Of a DNA stretch of 16,887 nt, positions 8,701-15,406 are shown one piece after another. A program made the translations under genes and the position numbers. Source of the DNA: CAYPYS01 sp964445715 (GTDB lineage Bacteria > Omnitrophota > Gorgyraeia > Gorgyraeales > Gorgyraeaceae). Position 1 is the first letter of the stretch; each line of letters opens with the position of its first letter. Below the pieces are notes generated by a model. That model did no database searches, was not told where the DNA came from, and saw only the letters and a list, made by a program, of their open reading frames with translations. The DNA is taken from the NCBI GenBank assembly GCA_964445715.1, contig CAYULJ010000023.1:1-16887 (forward strand), in the 5' to 3' direction.

Positions 8701-11700
8701 CTTTAACCTGTTAGGCTTATCATTAATTACAGAATCAATATCCTCTATCAAATATACGAGTTCATTTATAGTTATATCTTCCGGAAGGACATATTCTATT
8801 GCCTCGCCTTCCTGGTTCTTCATGTAAGGCTTATACTGCCCGTCCGTTCTATAGTCACCTTCTATCAATAGAGGATTTCTGTGATTAAATTCATCTCTTG
8901 GTATAAAAACAATACTTATATTATCATTAACACCAGTCCAGCTTAGATCTATCTCTAAAATATCATCTTCTCCTCTTTTTGATTCTGCAACTACACCGCT
9001 ATTACTCAATATAATCCGTGCAATTTCAGTTGGAAATGCCTGCTGATTAAATATAGACTGAAGCGCTGATCTTGTAGCAAGTAAACGTTTTCCTGAATCG
9101 CCAACAAAAAAAGCACTGCTATCAGCTGGTGATACCGGTGCCTGTACAAAGTCTTGAGTATCTTCACGGATAGAATCAAGTCTTTTAAGTAAGATCGATT
9201 CAGGATCAAGAGTGTCTCTGAAGTTCTGTTCAAATTCTGGTTCAGCGCCTATAAGCTGACCATCCAGCATGAATTCTGCATCCTCTTCTGTGAGTTCTTC
9301 TTCTATCTCTTCTTCTTTGCCAGTGATTTCATGTACCATCTCGTGAGATATGCCTAAGAGGAAAGAAGATTGCCTGCCTGTTTCTTCTCTCAAGGCTACA
9401 AGGGCTTTTATATTTATGAAGAACTTGCCATCTTTTATGCAATTACCATATGGGGAAGTAAAGTCAAAGTCATCAGTAGGATTATCTTCGTCTCCGAAGA
9501 TAAAGCTTAGATTTTCAAGGGCAGTATTTTCATCAAAGATTATGCCGCGGGATGCAAGTCTTATCCGGATAAGACGGGTAAGTTTTTCTATAAATCTCTT
9601 TTGAGCTTCTGCGGTTCTAAGACCCAGTATTTCAAACAATGCTTCTCTCTGTGGACCCGCCCTTATCTCTATCTGGCCATTTGTTATATCAAACATTACA
9701 GGTTTATCCTTTAATACATCTACCATGGCCATAAGATCTGGGTCATCTGGATAGGCGAGGTCTTCAGCTACAATGGCCTGGAAATGGGCGGTGCGCGTAG
9801 TAGAATCTATATCTCTTAATATCTCTTTTGCAATATCTGCAAATTCATTGGCGCGGGCGATTATCGCAGCATCATCCTCAATAATATCACTTATATCTTC
9901 CCTTACTGCAATCGCCCCTGGATGTCCGCCTCCACCAAATCTATCAGGATATCTTGACAATAATTCATCAATAAAACCTATCTGTCCTTCCGTATCAGCG
10001 CTGGACAAGATAAAATTTGTCTTATCTCCATCAAACCTCAGGCTGTATTTTATAATATCTTTCTTTTTATCTTTGGTGGCAAATATCAATACGCGTCTTT
10101 CGCTTATACCTCTTTCTTCTTCGCGTCTGCTGGCAAACTCTATTATAATATTCTTCAGGCTGAATATAGCATCTTCGACATTTATTAAATTATCTTCCTC
10201 TGAGAGATAAATAAAGGCAATACTATCTTCTCTTTGGTTTTCTGCAAACATCCTATCGACTACTGTATTTACTTTTTCAATTATAAGCGTATAGAATTTT
10301 CTTAATCTTTCAATATCTTTCTCTTCTTCCACAATCTTCAATCCATTTTTCCCTGTTCCCGCTAATGTTAATATAATATTCGAGATTTCAGTATCATTGG
10401 TATTCCAGAATTCGCCTGACCAATCGCCTGATATCCCTGCATCCAGATAATCATCCAGTGTTATCCCCCAGCCATCTGGCGTCATAAGGCCTGAATCATT
10501 TCCTTTCTTTCTCAAGGTATAATCCAATAATATATGCGATAATGCACAGGCCGGCATGGATTTAGAAGTGTACTTATAACGTAGCGTATTAAGGTTAACC
10601 AAACTTAAACTGTTTCCAAATCTAGCCATTAAGTCCTTTTCAAGAGCCTGCTCCTCATCATTAAAAGGATGATGATCTATTGATATATCAATTCTTCCGG
10701 GTATAAGACCAGCCAAACGGCCCCAGTAAAGATCAACGGCTATAACACTATGATAATCCTCATCTGTTCTAAGCTGTTTTATCTGTTCGTATTTTTCTTC
10801 GAGGTCTCTTGCATTGACATTGCCTTCGCTTCTTAGAATTATGTCTACTTCCTTGCCCATAAGTTCGGCATACTGCCTTATAAACGCCTCTGTATTCCTG
10901 GCTGAAGAAATCCCATCAGCATCATCATGACATAATATGCAAATCCTCGGCCTGTCATGTGCCCCAAGAAGCATATCAAAATATTCTATAAATTCACGGG
11001 CAACAAAGTCAATCGAACGCGCATCCAAAATATCAGACACTTTAGCAAAACCTCCAAACCCTTCAGGCTTTATCTTCCTGGACATAATTTTATTCGCATC
11101 TAACGTAGCAATTTTTTCTCTATCACTGGGAACTCTGTATGTAATTATATCTTCTATACTTAAAGGCTTAGCGCCATAAAATTCTTCTAATATAGCTCTG
11201 AATTTTTCACGTTCCAGCCTTCTGAACTCAGCTATTTTTTCAGCATAAGTTTCTTCATCATAAACAGTGATTACATTCTTTAAAGTACCGTCGTCCGCAA
11301 AGCTAGGTTCGGACATTTTTACCAAATAATCGATTGCTTCTGCATATTCTCTATTCATAAACTGCTCAGCGCTTTCAGTTTCCATGACTCCTATAACACA
11401 TTTAACGCCTACTTCGATCCCTTGCGAATTTATCCTGTCTTCGATCTCTCCCGCAACTTTGTCAAGTTTACCCGGAGTCAGGTTGGAAAGATCATTGCCA
11501 TTGAGTATATACTCATAGAGGAACTTTGACGTGACCAATAATGCCTTATTCGCTTCTTCATGCCCGACAAATTCATTCAATATTTTGAAACCAAAGGCAT
11601 CTATGTCTGACCATAATGGCCTTAGGCCATCATGCGTAACCTCGCCTCTGGCCAATGCGCGACCAACCTCTGTTCTTATCTCACCTTTTGGCTCATAGGC

Positions 11701-14700
11701 AAGCTGTAGCTTGGTAAATGTAACAGTGCCATTTTCATTTTTCTTAGCTATATAGAAATTATCAGGAGGGCCCCTGACTAAAAATGAAGCGCCTGGTTCT
11801 GCGGAAAATAATTGCGACAGACACATAATCAGATATTCCCTCTTCACAACAGGGTAATATTCTTCTATCATATTATAGTATATATTCAGCCCTTTTTCGT
11901 TATATCTACTGGCTATGTCTCTACGATCCTTGATAGACAACATGGGGATGCTCGCCTGTTCTTCTTTATAGCTAAAGTCAGGCCAGTCACTCAATGCCTC
12001 TGTCGCTCCTTTTGTCGCGCCATGCATTCCATGTTCTAATGATATGTTCGCTATATACTCGGCTTCTTGTATATGATATCCATAAACTGCGTGCATGATA
12101 TCTTCTTCTTTGAAATCAGGTTTAGGCCGTATCTTGACTGCGCCAAAATCAGACCTGATGCTCGGCACGTCAATAACATCACCTTCCGTACTGGCATTTA
12201 ATTCTTTCAAGACATCGGCAATCTCCGGATATTTCTCTTTTTCAAAGACCATAAAGAATCCGTCTTTGTCTTTATACACGCCTGCAAGCCTGTCTGTCTC
12301 TAGCCTTTCATTTGCTTCTTCTATATTCTCATCTGTTATACCATTGACCTTCACAAACCCATATCCTGCAAGGAAGGAAGCCATGGTAAGCTGAAGTTCT
12401 AATCTAAAATTATTCACTTCATCAGGCGTTAAATCTGGCGGCAAGACTAGCTTTTGCTCATCACCGCCGACTCTAGCATTCAATCCTCCTTCTTCTTCTG
12501 CAATAAAATGAGCGGCATTGACCATTATAGGAATCAATTTGTCAACCACGCCTCTTGTGAGCCCATAATTTACGGCACTTATCTTTCTCATGTCTCCAAA
12601 ACTCAAATAACAACCGGGATTTTGTCTTATATATTCCAATATCGTTTCTACTCCGCCCTGATCCAATCTATCACTTGGAACAGTGAGAAAATAATCAGGG
12701 TCCTCCTTCCACTTCAACCGCAGGCGTTCTACATTTTCTTTTACTCGGGATTCCAGCATCTCCCTGGTCCTCTTTGCTTGCCTGATAAGTCCCATAAATT
12801 CTTCATCAATGACTTTTTCATCCATAAAGAAACTGATAAACCCATCCACGCCCATGCCCTTTTCAGTGCATAATTCCATGATCCTTGCCGCGTCAATAGC
12901 ATCATCAGCCTTTCCTGTTTCGTGTCGTAATTCATGTTCCAATGCTACCTGTAAAAGTATATCAAGATAGACCTTTCTTGACGGGTCAGATTTATATTGC
13001 TTATAGAACCTCAGGAAAGCCTGGTTTATTCCGGCAAAGTAATTTTTAGCATGATCTTCGAAAAGACGCAGGGATTTAGAAAGAGAGGTAAGAATAAAAG
13101 GCGTGTCACCTCTAAGGGATTTAAAATCCAACTCAGCTAATGACTTTGAAAGAATCGCCAGGATCTCTCCGTCTGTCCCATCGATAATATCCTGCGATAC
13201 TAATGCCTTAAGACCTTTTATTTCCACGGCCTCAAAGACATACTTGCCTCCTAGCTCTGCCTTCTGTCCACGAGCAAGTCTTTCTCCCTCTTCATGTAAT
13301 AAGCGAACTAAAGGCCTGTCTATAATCATCCCATCGGCCATAGCAAGGTTTGACTTATCGTAATACTCCCCTCCGTATAGACCATGGACATGCGCCCAGC
13401 TGGCATGATGTAATTTTTCAGCTGCATGTTCACGTATCAGCATATTCACATTATCTCTTAACCAATCACGGTCTTCGTCAGTCAACACTACAGCTGTCTC
13501 TAAAATAATCTCGAGATCAGCCAAGGACTGCGCAGGTAATCGTCTGGCTAACAGACGCATTAATTCTCTATTAGAGACCACTCCTCTTCCTGTGCTCTCA
13601 TCCACCAAACGCAAACCATGCGAATCCATATCACCCGCATGCTGACTTAAATGGATCTTCTTAATAGGTATGCGCGATGTACCAGGTGACGCTTCAAGCG
13701 CCCAATCTAAAACACGCTCTACTGCCTCTATTTCGGATTGCTCAGACAAAGCAAAGTGCGAAGCATCTAACGTCAAATTCAGAAACTCTGTAGTCCCTCT
13801 GCGCTCCAATACTTGCCGCGCGACTCCTTCTACAACAGTCAAAAATCTTTCAGCATCCTGATAAGACCCACCGTCAAGAGCGCGGCTATTCTCAAGAGAT
13901 AATTCAACTCCCTGCTCAGCGCCATAGATCGCAATCTCGACCAAATCATCGATCTCTTCTTCAGAGGTGACATGTATCACTATGCTCTTAGCTCCGATCT
14001 TCTTAGCCAGGTCAATCGTATCTTTGTATGTCTTCTTTATTATTTCTGAATCATATTCAATGCCTGGCATCGCATAAAATATTGGACCATGAATGGAAAG
14101 ATGTATGTCTGATTCCTCAGAAAGTACGCGTACGGCATCCATCATGGCCTGATTCATCTCTTCAGGTAGATAAGCGCCTGGATTCCAGAAATTTAGGTCA
14201 ACTGCCATCTCATAATAAAGTTCTCCTTGCAAGATTGCCCTGTAAAGAGAACTTATTACGCCATTGTATTCTACTAGTTCACTATAGGCGCTCGATATTC
14301 CATATAGGTGCGCAAAATCTGGAGATAAGGAGGAAATATTTAATATATTATCTTCTGATTTATAATTGATTGTTCGCGCAAAGGCATCCTCTGCCTCGTA
14401 TTGTAGGATATAAGAACGTAAGCGCGCTTTTGATGTCTGGCCTTCTTTAGCAAAAGGTGCTCTAGCAGTAAGATATATCACACAGAGTTTATAAAACATA
14501 AATAACTGTTTATCTATAGATAAACCTGCAATCATACTCAAAAAACGTGGCCTGCTATTTGCAATACCCCATACCTCTCCTATGATTTCAGGAGTAATGG
14601 CAAGATCTACCCCCCAGTTATTTTCTCCAGTATAGCCGTATGTATCTTTGATATATTGCGGCAGCCCATCTCTTAGATCCTCTAATGTTATAGAAAGCTC

Positions 14701-15396
14701 TGAAATAGGTTCTTCCTCCTGTATTTCTCTCATGGTAGCTTGCGCCAATCCTTGTCCTCTAGAATCCAAGAATAACACTTCTTCTGCCTCGTCATCCCAA
14801 CCTTTCTCTTTAATATACGCCTTTATGTTTTCCAGTGATCTGCCTCGGTCTTTAGCTACTGTCCTGGCGTATCTCTCCAAATTGGTTTGGTAGATCCTAG
14901 TCTCCAACGCATATAAATTCAATATAAAAAATAACTGAGGATTATTTCTGATTACAGGCAATATTTCCCTGTAAGAAACCCGCAATAACTTCGCACCTTC
15001 AGTTCCTGCCTTAACCGTAGCAGAGCGTGTTTGGTCCAGAGAAAACATCCCCATCTCTCCTACGATGTTTCTTTCTCGTCTTATAAATGTAATACCTAAG
15101 CCGCTTCTTCGAGCTATAGGAACCTTTACTTCGCCTTCATAAATAATATAAAGCGCGTCAGACATTTCTCCTTTACGCATTATATCAGCACCAGCTTCGT
15201 ATTCTATCAACTCACCTCTGACATAGGGCAGATTATTCATCTCGATATTCACACCAAATCTCTCATTTAGATGGCGGATTATTTCATAAAAAGGATTAGA
15301 CGCCACTTTAGGTAGTTGGCCTACTTTAGCAGCTAGTTCTTCAGCTTGAATGAGATTCATATGAACAGCGCTGGCGAGTGTGTTAATAGCGGTTTG
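2761..15396 (-). CDS. Giant multidomain protein, 3' part (4199+ residues)
   Basis: This is one uninterrupted frame; residues are numbered from the ATG at 15360. Domains in order: cNMP-binding fold (45-165); endonuclease IV-like TIM barrel (380-625); HELRH helix (809-813); GGDEF-like (915-1050); degenerate GGDEF-like (1245-1352); DHH-DHHA1 phosphoesterase (1470-1825); HEMVH metalloprotease-like (1975-2035); transglutaminase-like (2405-2490); TPR (2528-2633); about three membrane helices (2709-2784); Lys-rich (2844-2856) and Pro-rich (2934-2981) linkers; SF1 helicase (3335-3744); EELAH remnant (3946-3950); HAD-like domain (4036-4195). The ATG at 15360 has no ribosome-binding site, and the frame stays open for 12 more codons to the assembly gap, so it is not the true start. 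It probably joins the 15407-16887 coding region. The overall function is unknown. The mix of nucleotide-signalling and nucleic-acid-processing folds suggests a large sensor or defence/repair-type assembly, which is inference. A terminator follows at 2583-2657. Confidence 0.9.
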   Translation of the reverse strand, partial: QTAINTLASAVHMNLIQAEELAAKVGQLPKVASNPFYEIIRHLNERFGVNIEMNNLPYVRGELIEYEAGADIMRKGEMSDALYIIYEGEVKVPIARRSGLGITFIRRERNIVGEMGMFSLDQTRSATVKAGTEGAKLLRVSYREILPVIRNNPQLFFILNLYALETRIYQTNLERYARTVAKDRGRSLENIKAYIKEKGWDDEAEEVLFLDSRGQGLAQATMREIQEEEPISELSITLEDLRDGLPQYIKDTYGYTGENNWGVDLAITPEIIGEVWGIANSRPRFLSMIAGLSIDKQLFMFYKLCVIYLTARAPFAKEGQTSKARLRSYILQYEAEDAFARTINYKSEDNILNISSLSPDFAHLYGISSAYSELVEYNGVISSLYRAILQGELYYEMAVDLNFWNPGAYLPEEMNQAMMDAVRVLSEESDIHLSIHGPIFYAMPGIEYDSEIIKKTYKDTIDLAKKIGAKSIVIHVTSEEEIDDLVEIAIYGAEQGVELSLENSRALDGGSYQDAERFLTVVEGVARQVLERRGTTEFLNLTLDASHFALSEQSEIEAVERVLDWALEASPGTSRIPIKKIHLSQHAGDMDSHGLRLVDESTGRGVVSNRELMRLLARRLPAQSLADLEIILETAVVLTDEDRDWLRDNVNMLIREHAAEKLHHASWAHVHGLYGGEYYDKSNLAMADGMIIDRPLVRLLHEEGERLARGQKAELGGKYVFEAVEIKGLKALVSQDIIDGTDGEILAILSKSLAELDFKSLRGDTPFILTSLSKSLRLFEDHAKNYFAGINQAFLRFYKQYKSDPSRKVYLDILLQVALEHELRHETGKADDAIDAARIMELCTEKGMGVDGFISFFMDEKVIDEEFMGLIRQAKRTREMLESRVKENVERLRLKWKEDPDYFLTVPSDRLDQGGVETILEYIRQNPGCYLSFGDMRKISAVNYGLTRGVVDKLIPIMVNAAHFIAEEEGGLNARVGGDEQKLVLPPDLTPDEVNNFRLELQLTMASFLAGYGFVKVNGITDENIEEANERLETDRLAGVYKDKDGFFMVFEKEKYPEIADVLKELNASTEGDVIDVPSIRSDFGAVKIRPKPDFKEEDIMHAVYGYHIQEAEYIANISLEHGMHGATKGATEALSDWPDFSYKEEQASIPMLSIKDRRDIASRYNEKGLNIYYNMIEEYYPVVKREYLIMCLSQLFSAEPGASFLVRGPPDNFYIAKKNENGTVTFTKLQLAYEPKGEIRTEVGRALARGEVTHDGLRPLWSDIDAFGFKILNEFVGHEEANKALLVTSKFLYEYILNGNDLSNLTPGKLDKVAGEIEDRINSQGIEVGVKCVIGVMETESAEQFMNREYAEAIDYLVKMSEPSFADDGTLKNVITVYDEETYAEKIAEFRRLEREKFRAILEEFYGAKPLSIEDIITYRVPSDREKIATLDANKIMSRKIKPEGFGGFAKVSDILDARSIDFVAREFIEYFDMLLGAHDRPRICILCHDDADGISSARNTEAFIRQYAELMGKEVDIILRSEGNVNARDLEEKYEQIKQLRTDEDYHSVIAVDLYWGRLAGLIPGRIDISIDHHPFNDEEQALEKDLMARFGNSLSLVNLNTLRYKYTSKSMPACALSHILLDYTLRKKGNDSGLMTPDGWGITLDDYLDAGISGDWSGEFWNTNDTEISNIILTLAGTGKNGLKIVEEEKDIERLRKFYTLIIEKVNTVVDRMFAENQREDSIAFIYLSEEDNLINVEDAIFSLKNIIIEFASRREEERGISERRVLIFATKDKKKDIIKYSLRFDGDKTNFILSSADTEGQIGFIDELLSRYPDRFGGGGHPGAIAVREDISDIIEDDAAIIARANEFADIAKEILRDIDSTTRTAHFQAIVAEDLAYPDDPDLMAMVDVLKDKPVMFDITNGQIEIRAGPQREALFEILGLRTAEAQKRFIEKLTRLIRIRLASRGIIFDENTALENLSFIFGDEDNPTDDFDFTSPYGNCIKDGKFFINIKALVALREETGRQSSFLLGISHEMVHEITGKEEEIEEELTEEDAEFMLDGQLIGAEPEFEQNFRDTLDPESILLKRLDSIREDTQDFVQAPVSPADSSAFFVGDSGKRLLATRSALQSIFNQQAFPTEIARIILSNSGVVAESKRGEDDILEIDLSWTGVNDNISIVFIPRDEFNHRNPLLIEGDYRTDGQYKPYMKNQEGEAIEYVLPEDITINELVYLIEDIDSVINDKPNRLKLSSLFSQRFKHMAIYLAREIPWNSLSGEERTRIQSLIEVLYLIGDMFDETPSYTITEFEDIRTRLLELPEGQAWQDFKGYLEEELDLTPDRLGDIQDVAGWIETSLEPIEREIHLKQMAELDFEIFAKGVEELYEGLETDDPLPQLLRDRLPIEDWRARLEGATPEKEIEVIEELATVIREYDGWQGEELDWSLRFILERKELNCVSRSILIARICKEIGIGEGRLFAGSFPEHAFLLFELSDGNYVYIEVDSEIEINIIKLDIPKNYVRNGLKARSDINIKLSRELYPGLPNSQLLNVSTLAEGFKASVYYNLGVAIKKRAELTKDQARKLGLLDMACSFYKRAIELTKNRATNYVNLGVAISLRRDLTGDMDERVKLSEETISLFEKALAIYDCDRYRELLRAAKNLHEYYKTIRDNFRFPDSLEDTARSEEADSFQDRPVTGSWFPDSPIYTHVFSPFVEFIVPNLPSFFIWEKILEDPLSFNIDFGDMFILWTLANVIHWIGHIYKNRDNMTSENIIRLSLSTGSVWVLIVANFDYFHPVTLFMIGSTMLFHYVFVNKTPEIIWDHFDKNYKNYHVFLQRFVLWTAEKVGGIDESKKLLYRIAAIRKDLNRSAVSVAPEETKKKTKKKKKSPTQPTSVKPVKSIQELIDNAEGLKLNGNTVSFLVVCQRISRHRTVTWSALSMILKEPIPEIRSLYAELIRRYKVPDLKIYDKAKPTKTKSADKKLREPLPVSLHKPPKPKPVPEPQSSPKTPIMTAGKENGLGQVSSLTLGRQREFCENIERIFRKVGLKEKQAELAAMALVHLKSGSLLLLEQEGLLSEEELKSIQDLEFDESLFQGLGRKIRHEVELYGNNGLPDIIIQHILRTHLFPWKTLERFQEEQGFEWDNEGFAMIADALNHIDPAERIRHIIEIKENRGRFNPEKHLRLHSPDAQILDKAGRESLIKELENRKRVLELMVEQPLGNVVTYSGVEDLGGERYVVYIHNGDWRELYVNDILIAARENLRFRIEEISNRKRIKLIALGNSQGYGLPREGVLQTESNDSAFKEFQVLEALLTNLRKNSNFSVGHDAINSFLNLAQLSADESRQELEKEAFFNSAIPYDETVPKGDMAQEAWVNISLDSPQLTVAEAPAGTGKTTVCEELSRQFLFRSIREKVGNGARILYLSHQHQAVDKGITDMIGELPVLRLGNDRSRFNYGTHRVWPGNREEGVRQGVVDEFNQKREQTNGGYIVAATNIGIATDWYFREHLFKEMGGFDIIIMDEASCTTLTEALVPFVLLKQDGKIILVGDITQLPPFGLKDEEKRYLKEHGVSEQQMEIYNRSVLEWALEKAHGDRVRLLTNYRSPAPIVELESLLFYEGELHPAQWWDDPDAIQIIDIREGSGVKEYHDRGINTSFKNARSSKEDIEIVRDLVLRQGVDPKDIVIITPYAVQKEHVEKRLKHELPQGVYAPSMISTIDSYQGGENKIVIFDLVRSNDKNLIGFLKDKRRLNVGLSRAGGQLIIIWDSRTLLGKAPKGLKNDQKRQDKEARELFRAIAEYYKEWKAGFMPLRVLIGHDEAIAGIEKALASSATANFSLLSKSHSHRGEGRAEVFSITGEEYSVTEIDKINALHPYPLAVIKSKDTNITFTIRGPTRGGERTRLVQYIKDNLINAIIRSKSLHDGKLDQNITIVLADRYDFLAGDHRDNNIIILNASDLEDMIRKGEDSDLIAELIISILSEELAHERGAEGDKTTEERLAQACAKNTRDLFNKERLGEYVDFIEEYGVDSEDHKGYSGYLKLTQEIKRTRQDQKYLILELAMDEHRIAEAKVLLIDFGKTLASSQGPSLFSLDDNVMQNLILIEQLISGTDLSIHIISGSRHSKKIIEDILDLYPETLKILGQEFKKENGRFQVHEDVADKGQKAREILESINEIRRSLGMQDLTQESIVAIGDNEDIDGPMALGGYYIKVDALSVTTDVLDNIINAKRKATAN
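2776..3255 (-). other. Domain of giant protein: HAD-like C-terminal domain
   Basis: Residues about 4036-4195. The nucleophile motif reads DFGKT (Asp4041), where active phosphatases have DxDxT; the second Asp is Gly. Motif II is IISGS, a Lys sits in DKGQKA, and motif IV is GDNEDIDGP (Asp4159), which resembles Cof/SPP-type HADs. The fold call is firm. Phosphatase activity is doubtful because the general acid/base Asp is missing. Confidence 0.7.
4129..5358 (-). other. Domain of giant protein: UPF1/DNA2-like superfamily 1 helicase
   Basis: Residues about 3335-3744. Walker A is APAGTGKTT (Lys3361), Walker B is IIIMDEAS (Asp3487, Glu3488), and motif III is VGDITQLPPF. Then come NYRSP (motif IV region), STIDSYQGGE (motif V) and RRLNVGLSRA (motif VI, Arg3722). 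All canonical ATPase and translocation motifs are intact and in order, so this should be an active nucleic-acid-dependent ATPase. It lies on the C-terminal side of the membrane segments and linkers. Confidence 0.93.
7009..7236 (-). other. Domain of giant protein: cluster of about three membrane segments
   Basis: Hydrophobic stretches at about residues 2709-2729, 2743-2763 and 2764-2784, the latter two separated by only a Tyr-Phe-His-Pro turn. They follow the TPR region and precede the Lys-rich linker. They could be two or three helices; hydropathy was judged by eye. Confidence 0.6.
7462..7779 (-). other. Domain of giant protein: TPR-like repeats
   Basis: Residues about 2528-2633. Two helix pairs start with the matching patterns YYNLGVAIKKR and NYVNLGVAISLRR, and each ends in a Phe/Tyr-x-(K/E)-A-(I/L) helix. 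The loops are longer than in canonical 34-residue TPRs. Probably a protein-binding scaffold. Confidence 0.6.
7891..8148 (-). other. Domain of giant protein: transglutaminase-like cysteine domain
   Basis: Residues about 2405-2490. Cys2425 sits in ELNCVSRS at the start of a helix, His2454 in PEHAFLLFEL and Asp2472 in YIEVDSE. The Cys-His-Asp order and spacing (29 and 18 residues) fit the transglutaminase/protease-like core. It may act as a peptidase or amidase. Substrate unknown. Confidence 0.65.
9256..9438 (-). other. Domain of giant protein: HExxH metalloprotease-like domain
   Basis: Residues about 1975-2035. HEMVH (2006-2010) is followed by an acidic stretch with EEDAE (2025-2029), which could supply a third zinc ligand. 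It is the only copy of this helix type here that keeps HExxH with both a preceding Gly-Ile-Ser strand and a downstream Glu cluster. Small size makes catalysis uncertain. Confidence 0.5.
9886..10953 (-). other. Domain of giant protein: DHH-DHHA1 phosphoesterase
   Basis: Residues about 1470-1825. Motif I is CHDDADG (1477-1483), motif II AVDLYWG (Asp1543), motif III IDHHP (Asp1562, His1563, His1564) and motif IV ISGDWSG (Asp1646). The DHHA1 signature GGGGHPGA is at 1809-1816. All metal and substrate residues of the RecJ/NrnA/GdpP superfamily appear intact. Likely substrates are cyclic dinucleotides, short oligonucleotides or single-stranded DNA. Confidence 0.92.
11305..11628 (-). other. Domain of giant protein: degenerate second GGDEF-like segment
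   Basis: Residues about 1245-1352. DIDAFGFKILNEFVGHE resembles the 'DxDxFKxxNDxxGHxxGD' start of GGDEF domains. VIGVMETESAEQFMNREYAEA resembles the 'SIGVA...A-D-A' end. The GGDEF loop itself is missing. Probably a non-catalytic relic or sensor. Confidence 0.45.
12211..12618 (-). other. Domain of giant protein: GGDEF-like domain with GGDEQ
   Basis: Residues about 915-1050. FGDMRKISAVNYGLTRG (Asp923) resembles the metal/substrate start of GGDEF domains. RVGGDEQKLVLP (963-974) aligns with 'R-x-GGDEF-x-x-LLP', with the final Phe changed to Gln. Catalytic residues Asp/Glu are kept. Diguanylate cyclase activity is possible but unproven; a nucleotide-binding sensor is equally likely. Confidence 0.6.
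13486..14223 (-). other. Domain of giant protein: endonuclease IV / xylose isomerase-like TIM barrel
   Basis: Residues about 380-625. Candidate metal ligands occur in family order: His424 (LSIHGP), His463 (IVIHV), Glu490 (LSLEN), Asp532 and His535 (LDASH), His570 (IHLSQH), Asp579 and His581 (DSHG) and Glu621 (ILET). This matches, from memory, the nine-residue trinuclear zinc set of endonuclease IV. AP endonuclease or sugar isomerase/epimerase activity is possible. Confidence 0.75.
14866..15228 (-). other. Domain of giant protein: cyclic-nucleotide-binding (Crp-like) fold
   Basis: Residues about 45-165. The pattern GADIMRKGEMSDALYIIYEGEVKV, then GEMGMFSLDQTRSATV and LLRVSYREI, follows the cNMP beta-roll and phosphate-binding cassette (Gly-Glu ... 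Arg-Ser-Ala-Thr). No DNA-binding helix-turn-helix follows. It probably senses a nucleotide or another small ligand. Confidence 0.85.
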
Positions 15397-15406
15397 NNNN
15401 NNNNNN
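15397..15406. other. Assembly gap (10 N) inside a coding region
   Basis: Ten N placeholders. On the minus strand the upstream frame ends on a codon boundary at 15407 and the downstream frame resumes on one at 15396. The fixed length 10 is an arbitrary scaffold value. A true gap divisible by three would join the two frames. The 'NRY-stop' ending read through the Ns is an artefact of that length. Confidence 0.97.

Noticed and set aside
9773..10210. Plus-strand ORF of 145 codons
   Set aside because: Antisense to the DHH-DHHA1 region, which has intact motifs on the other strand; no ribosome-binding site or homology visible.
12741..12935. Minus-strand ORF of 64 codons in another frame
   Set aside because: A shadow of the giant gene's coding frame, which carries the HELRH motif at the same place.
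15358..15360. ATG at 15360 as the true start of the giant gene
   Set aside because: There is no ribosome-binding site or promoter before it, and the frame is open upstream to the assembly gap.
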